Shown here one piece after another: positions 33,259 to 43,825 of a DNA stretch of 62,960 nt (position 1 is its first letter; every line of letters begins with the position of its first letter). This DNA is from Burkholderiales bacterium (lineage in GTDB: Bacteria > Pseudomonadota > Gammaproteobacteria > Burkholderiales > UBA11063). The notes beneath the pieces were generated by a model. It saw only the letters and a list, made by a program, of their open reading frames with translations, searched no databases and had not been told where the DNA came from. The position numbers and the translations under genes are program-made. The stretch is taken from NCBI GenBank assembly GCA_028693355.1, contig JAQUVM010000004.1:1-62960 (forward strand), read 5' to 3'.

Positions 33259-34785
33259 ATGTCTAATCAGGTGGAAAATAGGTTTATTAAGACATCGTCA
33301 GTTTCTATTCTATCGACTGTTCTAAATATTCTTTTACAAATAACTACAGTTCCAATTTGCTTACATTATTGGGGCAATACCATGTATGGTACATGGTTGT
33401 CTGTATCGGCAGCTTTTACTTTACTTAGGGCTATTGATGGTGGGTACAATACTTATATTGGTAATAAATTAAATATTTTATATCATCAAGATAAGCTGAA
33501 AATGCACAAAATAATGGCATCTTCTGTATATGGCATAGCATTGCTTGGGTTTATTCAAGTTATTCTTGTCGCATTACTATATTATATAGTTAATTATAAT
33601 TTATTTCCAAGCATAAGCTTTAATTTATCTGATAAAAATTCAATAATTGGATTATTTATCATCTGCTTATTTTGGGCTGTATTTTGTTCTTATATTGGTA
33701 TATTACATCGGATGCTAATAACCGTTGGTATGTTATACCAATTGTTATGGTGGATGTTAGTTTTGCAAGTTATGCAAAATATTGCGATATTAGCTTCAGC
33801 ATATTATAATTTTAATATTATTCATACTGCAATAATGTTTGCTAGTTCGCAAGCGTTTATTTATATATTTTCAGCTATTTATATAAAGATTAAATTAAAA
33901 GAAATGAGTCCTTGGTTATCTGGCGCAACTGTGAAAGTTGGAGTAAAAGATATATTTAATTCAATGCCAATGACCGTTAATGGAGTAATTCAGCAAGGTG
34001 GCACCAGTTGGCTTGTTATATTAGTTTCCTTAGTGATTAATGTCGCTGCTATTCCAGCTTATACAACTATGCGAACTATGAATAATTTATGGATTACTGC
34101 GGTTAATGTATTAACAGCACCTCTTTTGCCTGATGTTGTTAGATTTTATGCAACTAAAGAAATGGACAAATTTCGAAAAGTTCATCAATTGCATATTATA
34201 TTAATGAGTATCTTAGTTAACTTGTCAATTTTAATTTTATACCCATTTATTAGTAGTTTATATAATATTTGGACTAAACATAGTCTAGTTTTAGATCTAG
34301 AGTTACTGGTATTATTATTTGTTTCAACTATGTTTTATGCCTATAATTCATTATTTAATGTCTTTTTGAATGGAATTAATCATTCTCGATATTTAATTAT
34401 TTCAGGCCTAATTAGAGGTGTTTTGGTTATCATTCTTAGTTATGTGTTATTAAAAATGTATGGTCTTGATGGTGTGGGCTATGCAATACTTATTTCTGAA
34501 ATTTTGATGCTAGTTGTTAATACAAATTACTTTATTCCTAAAGTTATGGCAGCATATGAGATCAAGTGTAATTTATTTTTCTGGTATAATTATTTGAGTT
34601 TATTGCCTGGGATATTATTTCTTATTTTGGATGTATATTTACACTCAGATAACTTTTTAGGTAATGATATTTGGTTTTATTGTGTTGCATTAATTAGTAC
34701 ACTATTGGGTATTTACTTTTCTTGGGTAAATTTAGATATTGATGTAAAGAAGCGTGTATTTGTTATGTTTAGATTAGCTAGGTAG
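33259..34785 (+). CDS. Polysaccharide flippase (Wzx/MATE-like)
   Basis: Multi-TM protein, N-terminal NRFIKTSSVSILSTVLNILLQITTVPICLHYWG typical of oligosaccharide flippases; locus context. Confidence 0.75.
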   Translation: MSNQVENRFIKTSSVSILSTVLNILLQITTVPICLHYWGNTMYGTWLSVSAAFTLLRAIDGGYNTYIGNKLNILYHQDKLKMHKIMASSVYGIALLGFIQVILVALLYYIVNYNLFPSISFNLSDKNSIIGLFIICLFWAVFCSYIGILHRMLITVGMLYQLLWWMLVLQVMQNIAILASAYYNFNIIHTAIMFASSQAFIYIFSAIYIKIKLKEMSPWLSGATVKVGVKDIFNSMPMTVNGVIQQGGTSWLVILVSLVINVAAIPAYTTMRTMNNLWITAVNVLTAPLLPDVVRFYATKEMDKFRKVHQLHIILMSILVNLSILILYPFISSLYNIWTKHSLVLDLELLVLLFVSTMFYAYNSLFNVFLNGINHSRYLIISGLIRGVLVIILSYVLLKMYGLDGVGYAILISEILMLVVNTNYFIPKVMAAYEIKCNLFFWYNYLSLLPGILFLILDVYLHSDNFLGNDIWFYCVALISTLLGIYFSWVNLDIDVKKRVFVMFRLAR

Positions 34786-34802
34786 CATATTTAGGAGTTT
34801 TG

Positions 34803-35849
34803 GTGAAAGAGATATTAGTTATAGGAACATTTGAAACCGAAGACTTTGGTTTGCATATTGCGGAGACTTTACAGGCTATGCAATATAAAGTAATTAAACA
34901 TTCTACAGAATATTTACCATTATATAGTGGTAATAAATTAGTGAATATTTTTAATAAAGGTATTCGCACGATTAGTGGATTTGCCAATCAAGTGTCATTT
35001 TATAGGCAAAAGAGAACAAAAAAACTAATAAATGTAGTTTCACAACATAACTTAACTTATATTATTTGTGCTCATGATTTGTTGATGCCTGATGAAGTTA
35101 GACAAATAAAAGAAATTACTAATGCCAAAATATGTTTATGGTTTCCTGATACGTTGGCAAATTTTAATAAAGCATTTTTTATGAATTGTGATTATGATGC
35201 GATCTTTTTTAAAGATCCTTTTATAATTCAAGCAATGTTTGGTGTTTTAAATACCCCCCTTTATTATATGCCAGAATGTTTTAATCCAGCTAGGCATAAA
35301 TTAAGTGGTAATTCTAGCATAGATGCAAAATATAACTGTGATATCACTACCGCTGGAAATGCACATTCATGGCGCGTTGCATATTATAATCATTTAGTTG
35401 ACTATGATGTAAAAATTTGGGGACCACAGCCTCCTTTATGGATGCCTAAAAAAAAATTATTTGGCAAGTTTCAATGCAAGTTAGTTCATAATGAAGAAAA
35501 AGCTAAAGCATTCTTAGGTGCAAAAATTGTTTTGAATAATTTGTATTTTGGTGAAGTGATAGGTGTTAATGTTCGAACTTTTGAAGCTGCTGGAATAGGT
35601 GCTTTTCAAATGGTAGATTGGAGAAGTGGCTTAGCTCAATTATTTAAAGATGGCGAAGAAATTGTTAGTTATAAGAGTTTATCTGAGATGCATCAAAAAA
35701 TTAAATATTACCTAGAACATCCAGAGTTACGTGAAAAAATTGCTACAGCTGGAAAAGCTAGAGCTTATCTTGAACATACTTATGAACATAGGCTAAATTT
35801 AATTATAAAAACTTTAGATGGTAGTGCTAGTGGTTTTCCAATTGTATAA
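34803..35849 (+). CDS. CgeB-like glycosyltransferase
   Basis: DAIFFKDPFII...LYYMPECFNPARHK, GVNVRTFEAAGIGAFQMVDWRSGLAQLFKDGEEIVSY; GTG start preferred over TTG 34800. Confidence 0.7.
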   Translation: MKEILVIGTFETEDFGLHIAETLQAMQYKVIKHSTEYLPLYSGNKLVNIFNKGIRTISGFANQVSFYRQKRTKKLINVVSQHNLTYIICAHDLLMPDEVRQIKEITNAKICLWFPDTLANFNKAFFMNCDYDAIFFKDPFIIQAMFGVLNTPLYYMPECFNPARHKLSGNSSIDAKYNCDITTAGNAHSWRVAYYNHLVDYDVKIWGPQPPLWMPKKKLFGKFQCKLVHNEEKAKAFLGAKIVLNNLYFGEVIGVNVRTFEAAGIGAFQMVDWRSGLAQLFKDGEEIVSYKSLSEMHQKIKYYLEHPELREKIATAGKARAYLEHTYEHRLNLIIKTLDGSASGFPIV

Positions 35850-35851
35850 AA

Positions 35852-37366
35852 ATGGTAAGCCTTAGAATTTCCCCAGCAGCATTCTTTTTAGTAGTATTTA
35901 CATTATCATTAGGTGGGTACTATTTGAGTATTGCTGGTATTTTATCTAACGAAGCAACTTTAATTTTATTAACTTCTATTTTATTAGTTTATCTTTTTGC
36001 TGAGTCTGTTAGATTATATTTATATGATTCTAGAAGGTTTCTAATTAACCCAGTTTTTCAATGTTCTTTGATGACACTTGGTTTATACTATGGAATAAAC
36101 AATATTCTTTATTTTTTACCTGTAGCTACTGTGGGAGCAGTTGGTATTGATCCAATCATTACTACTAGTATGGTTAAGTTAGAGTTATTAACCATCATCG
36201 CAGCTGGTGGAATGTGGATTGGTTATTGGTCAGAGTTTTCATTAAATGTAGTTGATAGTTCAATATGTAATAACTTGCGGCAACGATATTTTGTACATGA
36301 TGCTAAATTAAAATTAAATGTTTTTATTATCATTATGCTAGTAAGCGTTCTTAGTCGGCTATTACAATTAGAAATGGGTATTTATGGCTATGCTGCTGGA
36401 TATAAAGCAATTATGAAGGCTGCTGTTTATACTCAATATTTTAATTTATTGGCATCTCTGGGTAAATTATCAGTAATTATTATTGCATTAGAATATTATC
36501 GAGATAGTTATCCAAATAAGATGGTAAAATTTTTATTTTATTTTACCATTATTATGGAAGTATATTTAGGTGGATTTGTTACTGGTTTTAAATCAGCCGT
36601 AATGATGCCATTTATCCTGGTTTTACTATGTCAATATGCACGAACCGGTAAAATGAGCTTGGTTTGGTTGGTTTGCATTGTTGTATCTATTAGCGCTGCA
36701 TATCCATTAGTAGAAAGATTTAGAGCTATTCGTGATTCTGCAAATGATGCATTTCCTAGTACATCTTTAGTTCAAATCTCTAGAATAATGTTTTTCCCAA
36801 CACAAAATGAGATAAATAGCGCATCATATAGTCCTGATGATCATTCAGCCCCAACATATTTAAAAATAATGTCAAGAACTAGCATGCTACAAATTGGTGG
36901 TTATGGAATTGATTATTATGATAAACGAGATGGTGATATGCCTGATAGTTCACCTGATGTTATTAGTGATATTATTTTATCTCCATTATATGCATGGATA
37001 CCACGATTTATTTGGGCAGGTAAAACAGTTCAGAATTTAGGTATTTGGTATACACAGGTTATTATGAAAATGCCATACTCTTTTTCATCCACCGCAATGG
37101 GGACATTAACATATTTATATATTGGCGGTACTTATTGGCTTACTTTTGTTGGATTTTTATTTTTAGGGGTTTTGCAAAGAGTTGTACGTGAAATTTTTCA
37201 ACCATGGCTCACATGTTCAGGTTCTTTGTTAACTCTTGTTTTAGTTGGAATGATCTCATCTATTGCTGAAATTAATTTAGATGCAATTATTGTTTTGCTA
37301 GTTAGGGTAGTTCCTATGGTAATTATTATCCAAAAATTGATTTATAATCATAAAGAAATAAGATAG
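35852..37366 (+). CDS. Putative oligosaccharide repeat-unit polymerase (Wzy-like)
   Basis: Multi-TM protein with long central loop, located between glycosyltransferases and flippase; no family motif certain. Confidence 0.5.
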   Translation: MVSLRISPAAFFLVVFTLSLGGYYLSIAGILSNEATLILLTSILLVYLFAESVRLYLYDSRRFLINPVFQCSLMTLGLYYGINNILYFLPVATVGAVGIDPIITTSMVKLELLTIIAAGGMWIGYWSEFSLNVVDSSICNNLRQRYFVHDAKLKLNVFIIIMLVSVLSRLLQLEMGIYGYAAGYKAIMKAAVYTQYFNLLASLGKLSVIIIALEYYRDSYPNKMVKFLFYFTIIMEVYLGGFVTGFKSAVMMPFILVLLCQYARTGKMSLVWLVCIVVSISAAYPLVERFRAIRDSANDAFPSTSLVQISRIMFFPTQNEINSASYSPDDHSAPTYLKIMSRTSMLQIGGYGIDYYDKRDGDMPDSSPDVISDIILSPLYAWIPRFIWAGKTVQNLGIWYTQVIMKMPYSFSSTAMGTLTYLYIGGTYWLTFVGFLFLGVLQRVVREIFQPWLTCSGSLLTLVLVGMISSIAEINLDAIIVLLVRVVPMVIIIQKLIYNHKEIR

Positions 37367-37385
37367 TTTGTTTAAGAGATAAAAT

Positions 37386-38531
37386 ATGAATATATATGCG
37401 ACGATTCATTCTATTGGAGATGAAGCTAAGGGAACATCTTATTTAGTTCGTAGAATGTATGAAGAAATTAGTTTATTCAATAATGTAAAATTGGTTGATT
37501 CTGATTTTAAAGAAAATCTTCATCTGCCAAGTTTTTCTGTTAGTTGTAAACCAAGTTTTGGTCCAGCAAAATTGGGGCGTTCTCGAGAAATGTATAATTT
37601 TTTAGATGAGCATGCCAAAGCCGGAAAAATTGATTTAATTCATAATCATGGTTTATGGATGATGCCAAATGTTTATGCTGGGAAAATTGCAAAAAAATAT
37701 GGTTTACCTCTTATTACATCTCCTCATGGAACTTTTGCAAAAGAAGCTTGGGAGAGTGGATCAAAGATTAAAAAAATATTTTGGCCATTATTACAAAAAC
37801 CAGCTTTAGAGCCTACAAGTTGTTTTCATGCAACTTCATTGCTTGAATATGAGGATATTCGTAGAATGGGCTATAAACAAGCAATTGCAATTATTCCAAG
37901 TGGTATGGATATTCCAACTATAGAATCAATTGTTAGTAATACAAATAACATGAAAACTTTGTTATTTTTAGGTAGGATACATCCAATTAAAGGTTTGGAT
38001 CTGTTGCTAAAGGCATGGCATAATGTTCAAAATAAATTTGTGGATTGGCAACTTAAAATCGTTGGACCTGATAACTATGGTTATTTAGATGAATTAAAAA
38101 AGATGGCATCAGAATTAAACTTAAAAAGAGTAATTTTTCAAGATGCGGTGTATGGTGATGAAAAGATCCTTGAGTATGTGACGTCAAATATTTATGTATT
38201 GTCCAGCTACAGTGAGAATTTTGCAATTTCGGTAGCCGAAGCTCTTGCTTTAGGTATTCCTTGTATTGTAACTCGTGGTGCACCTTGGGAAGAACTAAAT
38301 AGTTATAATGCTGGAGCTTGGGTAGACACTAATGTTGAATCCTTGACAAATGGTATGGACATAATGATGTCAAAGAGTTCTGAGGAATTAAGATTATTGG
38401 GTCAAAATGGTGTAAAACTTATTGAACAAAATTACTCGTGGAAAGTTGTTCGCGATAAGATGAATCAAATGTATGATTGGGTGGTTAATCCTCAAATAGA
38501 GAATAAACCAGATTTTATTGTTTTAGATTAG
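37386..38531 (+). CDS. Glycosyltransferase family 4
   Basis: HNHGLWMMPN, LFLGRIHPIKGLDLLLKAW, SYSENFAISVAEALALGIPCIVTRGAPW. Confidence 0.88.
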   Translation: MNIYATIHSIGDEAKGTSYLVRRMYEEISLFNNVKLVDSDFKENLHLPSFSVSCKPSFGPAKLGRSREMYNFLDEHAKAGKIDLIHNHGLWMMPNVYAGKIAKKYGLPLITSPHGTFAKEAWESGSKIKKIFWPLLQKPALEPTSCFHATSLLEYEDIRRMGYKQAIAIIPSGMDIPTIESIVSNTNNMKTLLFLGRIHPIKGLDLLLKAWHNVQNKFVDWQLKIVGPDNYGYLDELKKMASELNLKRVIFQDAVYGDEKILEYVTSNIYVLSSYSENFAISVAEALALGIPCIVTRGAPWEELNSYNAGAWVDTNVESLTNGMDIMMSKSSEELRLLGQNGVKLIEQNYSWKVVRDKMNQMYDWVVNPQIENKPDFIVLD

Positions 38532-38551
38532 AATTATATAGTAGGATAATA

Positions 38552-40027
38552 ATGTTATTTAATAGTTGGGAATTTATTTTTTTATTTATGCCAATAGCTT
38601 TTGCAGGCTATTTTGCGCTGAATAAAATGAATCAAAGAACGTTAGCTATATGGTTTTTGGTTTTAGCATCATTGTTTTTTTATAGTTACTGGAATATTCG
38701 TTATCTTCCACTGATTTTGTTATCTATAATTGTAAATTATACTTTTGGGTTTTTATTAATTACAAATCAAATTAATATTTGCCGTAGATTAACTAAATAT
38801 AAGCTATTAGTTTCTGGCGTAGTATTTAATATATTATTATTATCATACTATAAATATGTAGATTTCTTTTTGGATAATGTTAATTTAGTATTTAAAACAC
38901 ATTATCCTATGTTGGATATAATATTACCTCTTGGAATAAGTTTTTTTACTTTTACACAAATAGCCTATTTAGTGGATTGTTATTATGGGAAAGTGAAAGA
39001 AACTAAGTTAAGTAATTATTTTTTATTTGTTACTTTTTTCCCACATTTATTGGCTGGTCCTATTTTGCATCATACTGATATGATGCCTCAGTTTTCTGAT
39101 ACTAAAAATAAGAAAGTTAATATAAATAATGTATCAATTGGATTATTTTTATTTATAATTGGTCTATTTAAAAAAATTGTTCTTGCCGATACTTTTGCTA
39201 TATGGGCTAATAATGGGTTTAATCATCCTATTGGTTTATCGTTTTTAGAAGCATGGTCAACTTCCTTATCTTATTCATTTCAATTATATTTTGATTTTAG
39301 CGGTTATACTGATATGGCAATAGCAACTGCGATAATGTTTAATATCAGGTTGCCAATAAATTTTAATTCTCCGTATAAAGCAACTAATATTCAAGATTTC
39401 TGGCGTAGATGGCATATTACATTGAGCATGTTTTTACGAGATTATTTATATATACCATTAGGTGGAAATAGATGTGGAGATTTTAGAACATACTTTAATT
39501 TATTTTTAACTTTTTTATTGGGTGGGCTTTGGCACGGCGCTGGTTGGACATTTGTTTTTTGGGGGGCTTTACATGGGCTGGCCTTGGCCATTCATCGATT
39601 ATGGTCAAAGCTCGGATTTAAATTAAATAAAGTAATAGGATGGTTTATTACTTTTAATTTTGTAAATGTTGCATGGGTGTTTTTTAGAGCTCATTCTTGG
39701 GGCGATGCTGTACACATAGTTACAGGTATGTGTGGGTTTAATGGTATTGCGTTGCAAACTCAGTTGTCTAACTTATTACCTAGTTTTATTCGTTCTCATA
39801 TATCTAGTAGTGGTACTTTGAAATACCTAGGGGATGGAACAGTTTTGGGAACTGTAGAAATGGCATTAATTATGTTTGTATCATTTTATATGGTATTATT
39901 TACAAAAAATTCAAATAATATGAGTATTCGCAAAATGGCGATTATTAATATCTTTATTTTTTATTTCGTAATTCAAAGTTTATTTTTTGGCCAAAATAAT
40001 TCTGAGTTTTTATACTTCAGGTTTTAA
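38552..40027 (+). CDS. MBOAT family O-acyltransferase (AlgI-like)
   Basis: LPLGISFFTFTQIAYLVD, DFWRRWHITLSMFLRDYLYIPLGGNR, LLGGLWHGAGWTFVFWGALHG. Confidence 0.92.
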   Translation: MLFNSWEFIFLFMPIAFAGYFALNKMNQRTLAIWFLVLASLFFYSYWNIRYLPLILLSIIVNYTFGFLLITNQINICRRLTKYKLLVSGVVFNILLLSYYKYVDFFLDNVNLVFKTHYPMLDIILPLGISFFTFTQIAYLVDCYYGKVKETKLSNYFLFVTFFPHLLAGPILHHTDMMPQFSDTKNKKVNINNVSIGLFLFIIGLFKKIVLADTFAIWANNGFNHPIGLSFLEAWSTSLSYSFQLYFDFSGYTDMAIATAIMFNIRLPINFNSPYKATNIQDFWRRWHITLSMFLRDYLYIPLGGNRCGDFRTYFNLFLTFLLGGLWHGAGWTFVFWGALHGLALAIHRLWSKLGFKLNKVIGWFITFNFVNVAWVFFRAHSWGDAVHIVTGMCGFNGIALQTQLSNLLPSFIRSHISSSGTLKYLGDGTVLGTVEMALIMFVSFYMVLFTKNSNNMSIRKMAIINIFIFYFVIQSLFFGQNNSEFLYFRF

Positions 40028-40032
40028 TAATT

Positions 40033-40998
40033 ATGCGTAATATTTTTATATTTATATTGACATCTCTTTTATCTGTAGTCATGATGGTTTTTTTGATGGC
40101 TTTTGTTTTTAATAAACCGCTTACTATTGGATGGAGTAAACTTGCGTATGATAAAAAAATTGAATATTTTAATGCTTCAGACAATCATAACTCTATTGTA
40201 ATTGTTGCAGGTTCCAATGGGATTTTTAGTCATAGCTGTGCAACTATTGAAACTAATCTACATAGAAAATGTATCAATTTTGCTGTTTCTGCTGGTTTAG
40301 GATTAGATTATATTTTAGAAAAATCAAAAGAAGTTTTGACTCCAAATGTAGATGTAATTTTACCGCTTGAATATAATTTTTATTCTAGTTCAGAAAGCGA
40401 AGAGCTTAAATCAATTGGTAGTAATGTAAACTTAATTGAAAATGATCAAAAATATTTATCTAAATTTGGTTCTGAAAAATTGTTATATGCAATTTTCTCT
40501 AAAGATTTAAGATATGTTGCTAGTTCTATTTTAGAAAACTTGCTAGTTAAAGTTGGATTTAAAATGAGGTTTACTGTTAGTAATTTGAATATAGAAGGTG
40601 ATATGATGAACCATACTAAAGAGAATGGTAAAGATTATGCCAGTTTTGTTGCATCATTGGAGCCTGCAAGACCAATGCTTGAGGCATGTGAAGATAATTA
40701 TGACAAGCAAATCATTGCAAATTATATTAAATATGTACATAGCTTGGGTGGTCAGGTTTATGGTAGTTTTCCAACGACTTTTAACGATAAACTATCTCAA
40801 GATGATATAAAAGCTATGCAGTGCATAAAGAGCTTTTATAAAAAAAATGGAGCTTCTTTTTTAGAACTACCAAGCAATAGCATGTATAGTAGAGAGAGTT
40901 TTTATGATACATTTTATCATTTGAATGAGAGTGCTCAAATTGAACATTCTAAGATACTATCAGGTGTATTAAAACGTGAATTATCAATTAATCAGTAA
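40033..40998 (+). CDS. SGNH-like protein, probable partner of the MBOAT acyltransferase
   Basis: N-terminal TM anchor, IVAGSNGIFSHS block, C-terminal YDTFYHLNESA (D-x3-H-L) block; directly follows MBOAT gene. Confidence 0.55.
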   Translation: MRNIFIFILTSLLSVVMMVFLMAFVFNKPLTIGWSKLAYDKKIEYFNASDNHNSIVIVAGSNGIFSHSCATIETNLHRKCINFAVSAGLGLDYILEKSKEVLTPNVDVILPLEYNFYSSSESEELKSIGSNVNLIENDQKYLSKFGSEKLLYAIFSKDLRYVASSILENLLVKVGFKMRFTVSNLNIEGDMMNHTKENGKDYASFVASLEPARPMLEACEDNYDKQIIANYIKYVHSLGGQVYGSFPTTFNDKLSQDDIKAMQCIKSFYKKNGASFLELPSNSMYSRESFYDTFYHLNESAQIEHSKILSGVLKRELSINQ

Positions 40999-41027
40999 GT
41001 ATATTTATTAGATTATTGGGGATGTAA

Positions 41028-42167
41028 ATGGCGACTAAATCTAAGTATTTAAATATACTTAATTTTATGAGATTTTTGGCGGCAGTTTTGATTATGGGAT
41101 ACCATTTTGTTTGGACTCATACAGAAGAATTTGCTTTACATGGTATGGTTATTAATAGCGTTCTTCACCATATTTTTGCGTTTGGTAAATTGGGTGTTCC
41201 ATTTTTCTTTATTATATCTGGTGTTGTAATTATGCAGTCATCAGTAAATAGAGATTGGAAAAGTTTTATTTTACTTAGGCTTTTACGTGTTATGCCAGTA
41301 TATTGGCTTGGTGTTATTTTAGTAATTATTTGTTTTCTAGTTTTCCCTAAAGAAATTTTGTTTTTTGAGCCAATTTTAAAGGATGTAACGAATATATTTT
41401 TTCATGGTGATTGGTATATGCGTATTATTGATATGATGAATCAATATTTATTACAGTTTATACGCGTGCCACTGCAAATAATTTTTCCCAATTTGCACCT
41501 TGAATCATTATTGTGGGTTGGTCAAGCTTGGTCATTGCGTGAGGAGCTCAAATTTTATTTTATTATTATGGTGATGCTAACGTTATTTACAAAGATAGAG
41601 TCAAAAATATTTTGGTTATTACCTATTTCAGCTGTATTATACTTTACATTACATGCGAATATTGTAGGCTATCCATGGTGTGAGTATATACTTATGGGGA
41701 TTGCAATTTATTTATATCGTGAACGAGGCGGCGGATTTTGGTTGGCTGTATTAATTTTGCAAACTTTATTTACAGTTTATGTTGAAAGAAATTATTATTT
41801 TGAACATCAAGATTCAGTGATAAATCCATTTTCATTTGCACTTGGAGATGTTCTTGCGATTGAATTAATATTTTTATGTGGTTTTTTTATCTTTATTACT
41901 CATTATCCTAAATTTGATCAATTTTTTGCAAAAAAAATTTTTCGTAATTTAGGTGCTTGGTCGTATCCTATTTTTGCTTTGCATGAGTATCCAGGTTTAT
42001 TTTTTATACAGTATATGCACGATAAATTTAATCTAGATATAAATATTTTGATTATTGGCACAATGTGTTTGATTATTGTTATTGCTGCTTTTGCTGATAA
42101 CTATTTTGACCGTCCAATTCAAAAAATTGGTAAAACATTTTTGCATAAATATTTTGCTGTAAAATAA
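41028..42167 (+). CDS. Acyltransferase family 3 membrane protein
   Basis: NFMRFLAAVLIMGYHFVWTH, GKLGVPFFFIISGVVIMQS, RLLRVMPVYWLG. Confidence 0.9.
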   Translation: MATKSKYLNILNFMRFLAAVLIMGYHFVWTHTEEFALHGMVINSVLHHIFAFGKLGVPFFFIISGVVIMQSSVNRDWKSFILLRLLRVMPVYWLGVILVIICFLVFPKEILFFEPILKDVTNIFFHGDWYMRIIDMMNQYLLQFIRVPLQIIFPNLHLESLLWVGQAWSLREELKFYFIIMVMLTLFTKIESKIFWLLPISAVLYFTLHANIVGYPWCEYILMGIAIYLYRERGGGFWLAVLILQTLFTVYVERNYYFEHQDSVINPFSFALGDVLAIELIFLCGFFIFITHYPKFDQFFAKKIFRNLGAWSYPIFALHEYPGLFFIQYMHDKFNLDINILIIGTMCLIIVIAAFADNYFDRPIQKIGKTFLHKYFAVK

Positions 42168-42233
42168 ATTACTGTTAATTGATTGTTTATTTATATTTGG
42201 AAGCTAATTGAAAGGTATTTATTTAGGTAATAT

Positions 42234-43118
42234 ATGAAGATAGTTGCAATTGTTATGACATTTAATGAAGAAATTCATATAAAACGGTGCTTAGAAAAGT
42301 TACAAGGTATTGCTACTGATATTTTGTTAATAGATAGCTTCTCAACAGATAAAACAGTTGAAATTGCTAATTCATTAGGTGCTAAGGTTTTACAAAATAC
42401 TTGGGTTAATTATTCACAACAATTTCAGTATGGAATGCAAAACTTACCAGCAGATACTGATTGGGTTATGCGTATTGATGCTGATGAGTATTTATCAGAT
42501 GATTTTGCAATAGATATTAAAGAAAAATTATCATCTTTGTCTACGGATATTACTGGTATATATTGTAGTTTAAGGCGTGTATTTTTAGGTAAAATTATAC
42601 AACATGGTGCAGTTAATATAAAAATGTTACGTTTGTGGCGACATGGATATGGAAAAATGGAAACCAGGTGGATGGATGAACATATTCAATTAACAGGCAA
42701 TACAGCAACATTTAGAGGTTATATTATTGATCATAACTTAAATAGCTTAACTTGGTGGGTCAATAAGCATAATAACTACTCTTCGCGTGAAGTAGTTGAT
42801 ATTTTGAATAAAAAGTATGGATTAATAACTACTAGTGGGTTGAGTATGAAAGCTCCATTTGGAGTTAAAAGATTTATTAAAGAGAATATCTATAATAAAT
42901 TACCGTGTGGTATACGTGCCTTTTTTTATTTTTGCTTTCGGTATATATTTGCTGGTGGATTTTTAGATGGCTTTGCTGGGCTGGCGTTTCATTTCTTGCA
43001 GGGTTTTTGGTATAGATTTTTAGTTGATGCAAAACTGTATGAAGTTGAAATGTATAAAAAGGTTAATAATGAATCCATAGCGATTTCCATTGAAAAAGTT
43101 TTAGGTATCAAATTGTAG
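42234..43118 (+). CDS. Glycosyltransferase family 2 (WaaE/KdtX-like)
   Basis: VAIVMTFNEEIHIKRCLEKL, LLIDSFSTDKTVEIANSLGAKV, DWVMRIDADEYLSDD. Confidence 0.88.
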   Translation: MKIVAIVMTFNEEIHIKRCLEKLQGIATDILLIDSFSTDKTVEIANSLGAKVLQNTWVNYSQQFQYGMQNLPADTDWVMRIDADEYLSDDFAIDIKEKLSSLSTDITGIYCSLRRVFLGKIIQHGAVNIKMLRLWRHGYGKMETRWMDEHIQLTGNTATFRGYIIDHNLNSLTWWVNKHNNYSSREVVDILNKKYGLITTSGLSMKAPFGVKRFIKENIYNKLPCGIRAFFYFCFRYIFAGGFLDGFAGLAFHFLQGFWYRFLVDAKLYEVEMYKKVNNESIAISIEKVLGIKL

Positions 43119-43126
43119 GATTTTGC

Positions 43127-43825
43127 ATGATACATGAATTTCAAATTAACAATCATAAATATATTAAGCTAATATTACTTTTTTTTATATTAGGTCTTAT
43201 TGCGATATTTGTTTTTGATAAGTATTTATTTAATATCATTAATATATATTGTACTCCTACTTTAATTAGTGGATATAATAATATTAAGAAAAATACTGAT
43301 GTTTATAATATATTAACTTCAGAAAATTTAATTTTAGGGATTTCATTATTATTTATTGCTAGTGCAATTTATAGAAAATTTTCAAAATTTAAAAAAACTA
43401 TGTTGCTATTTATTGTTTATCAATTAGTATGTTCTATATTTTTGATAGCATTAAAACTTTGCCTTAAAACCATTTTTGCACGGTGCTCGCCATTATTTTG
43501 TTTTTCTCCAGAAAATCTCTGGAATACATATGATTTTGGATTTCGATGGATGGCTTTTCAAAGTGGTTTTTTAAGTTTCCCATCAGGACATTGCTTTATC
43601 ACTGCCTATAGTTTAATGTTGATTATAAATATGCTAGGATCTAATTTAACCAAAACTATTTGTTTAAGTGGTTTTGTTATTTTGTTTTTAAGTTTAATAG
43701 TTTTTAATTTCCACTTTTTAGGAGATTGCTTAATTGGTACTGCATTGGGCTTACTATGGGGGTTAATTAGTATTAATATGTGGAATATTTTAATTCGTAA
43801 ATTTAATTCGATAGCGATATGTTGA
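43127..43825 (+). CDS. PAP2-superfamily phosphatase-like membrane protein
   Basis: SFPSGHCFITAYSLM and FHFLGDCLIGTALG motifs; multi-TM. Confidence 0.78.
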   Translation: MIHEFQINNHKYIKLILLFFILGLIAIFVFDKYLFNIINIYCTPTLISGYNNIKKNTDVYNILTSENLILGISLLFIASAIYRKFSKFKKTMLLFIVYQLVCSIFLIALKLCLKTIFARCSPLFCFSPENLWNTYDFGFRWMAFQSGFLSFPSGHCFITAYSLMLIINMLGSNLTKTICLSGFVILFLSLIVFNFHFLGDCLIGTALGLLWGLISINMWNILIRKFNSIAIC

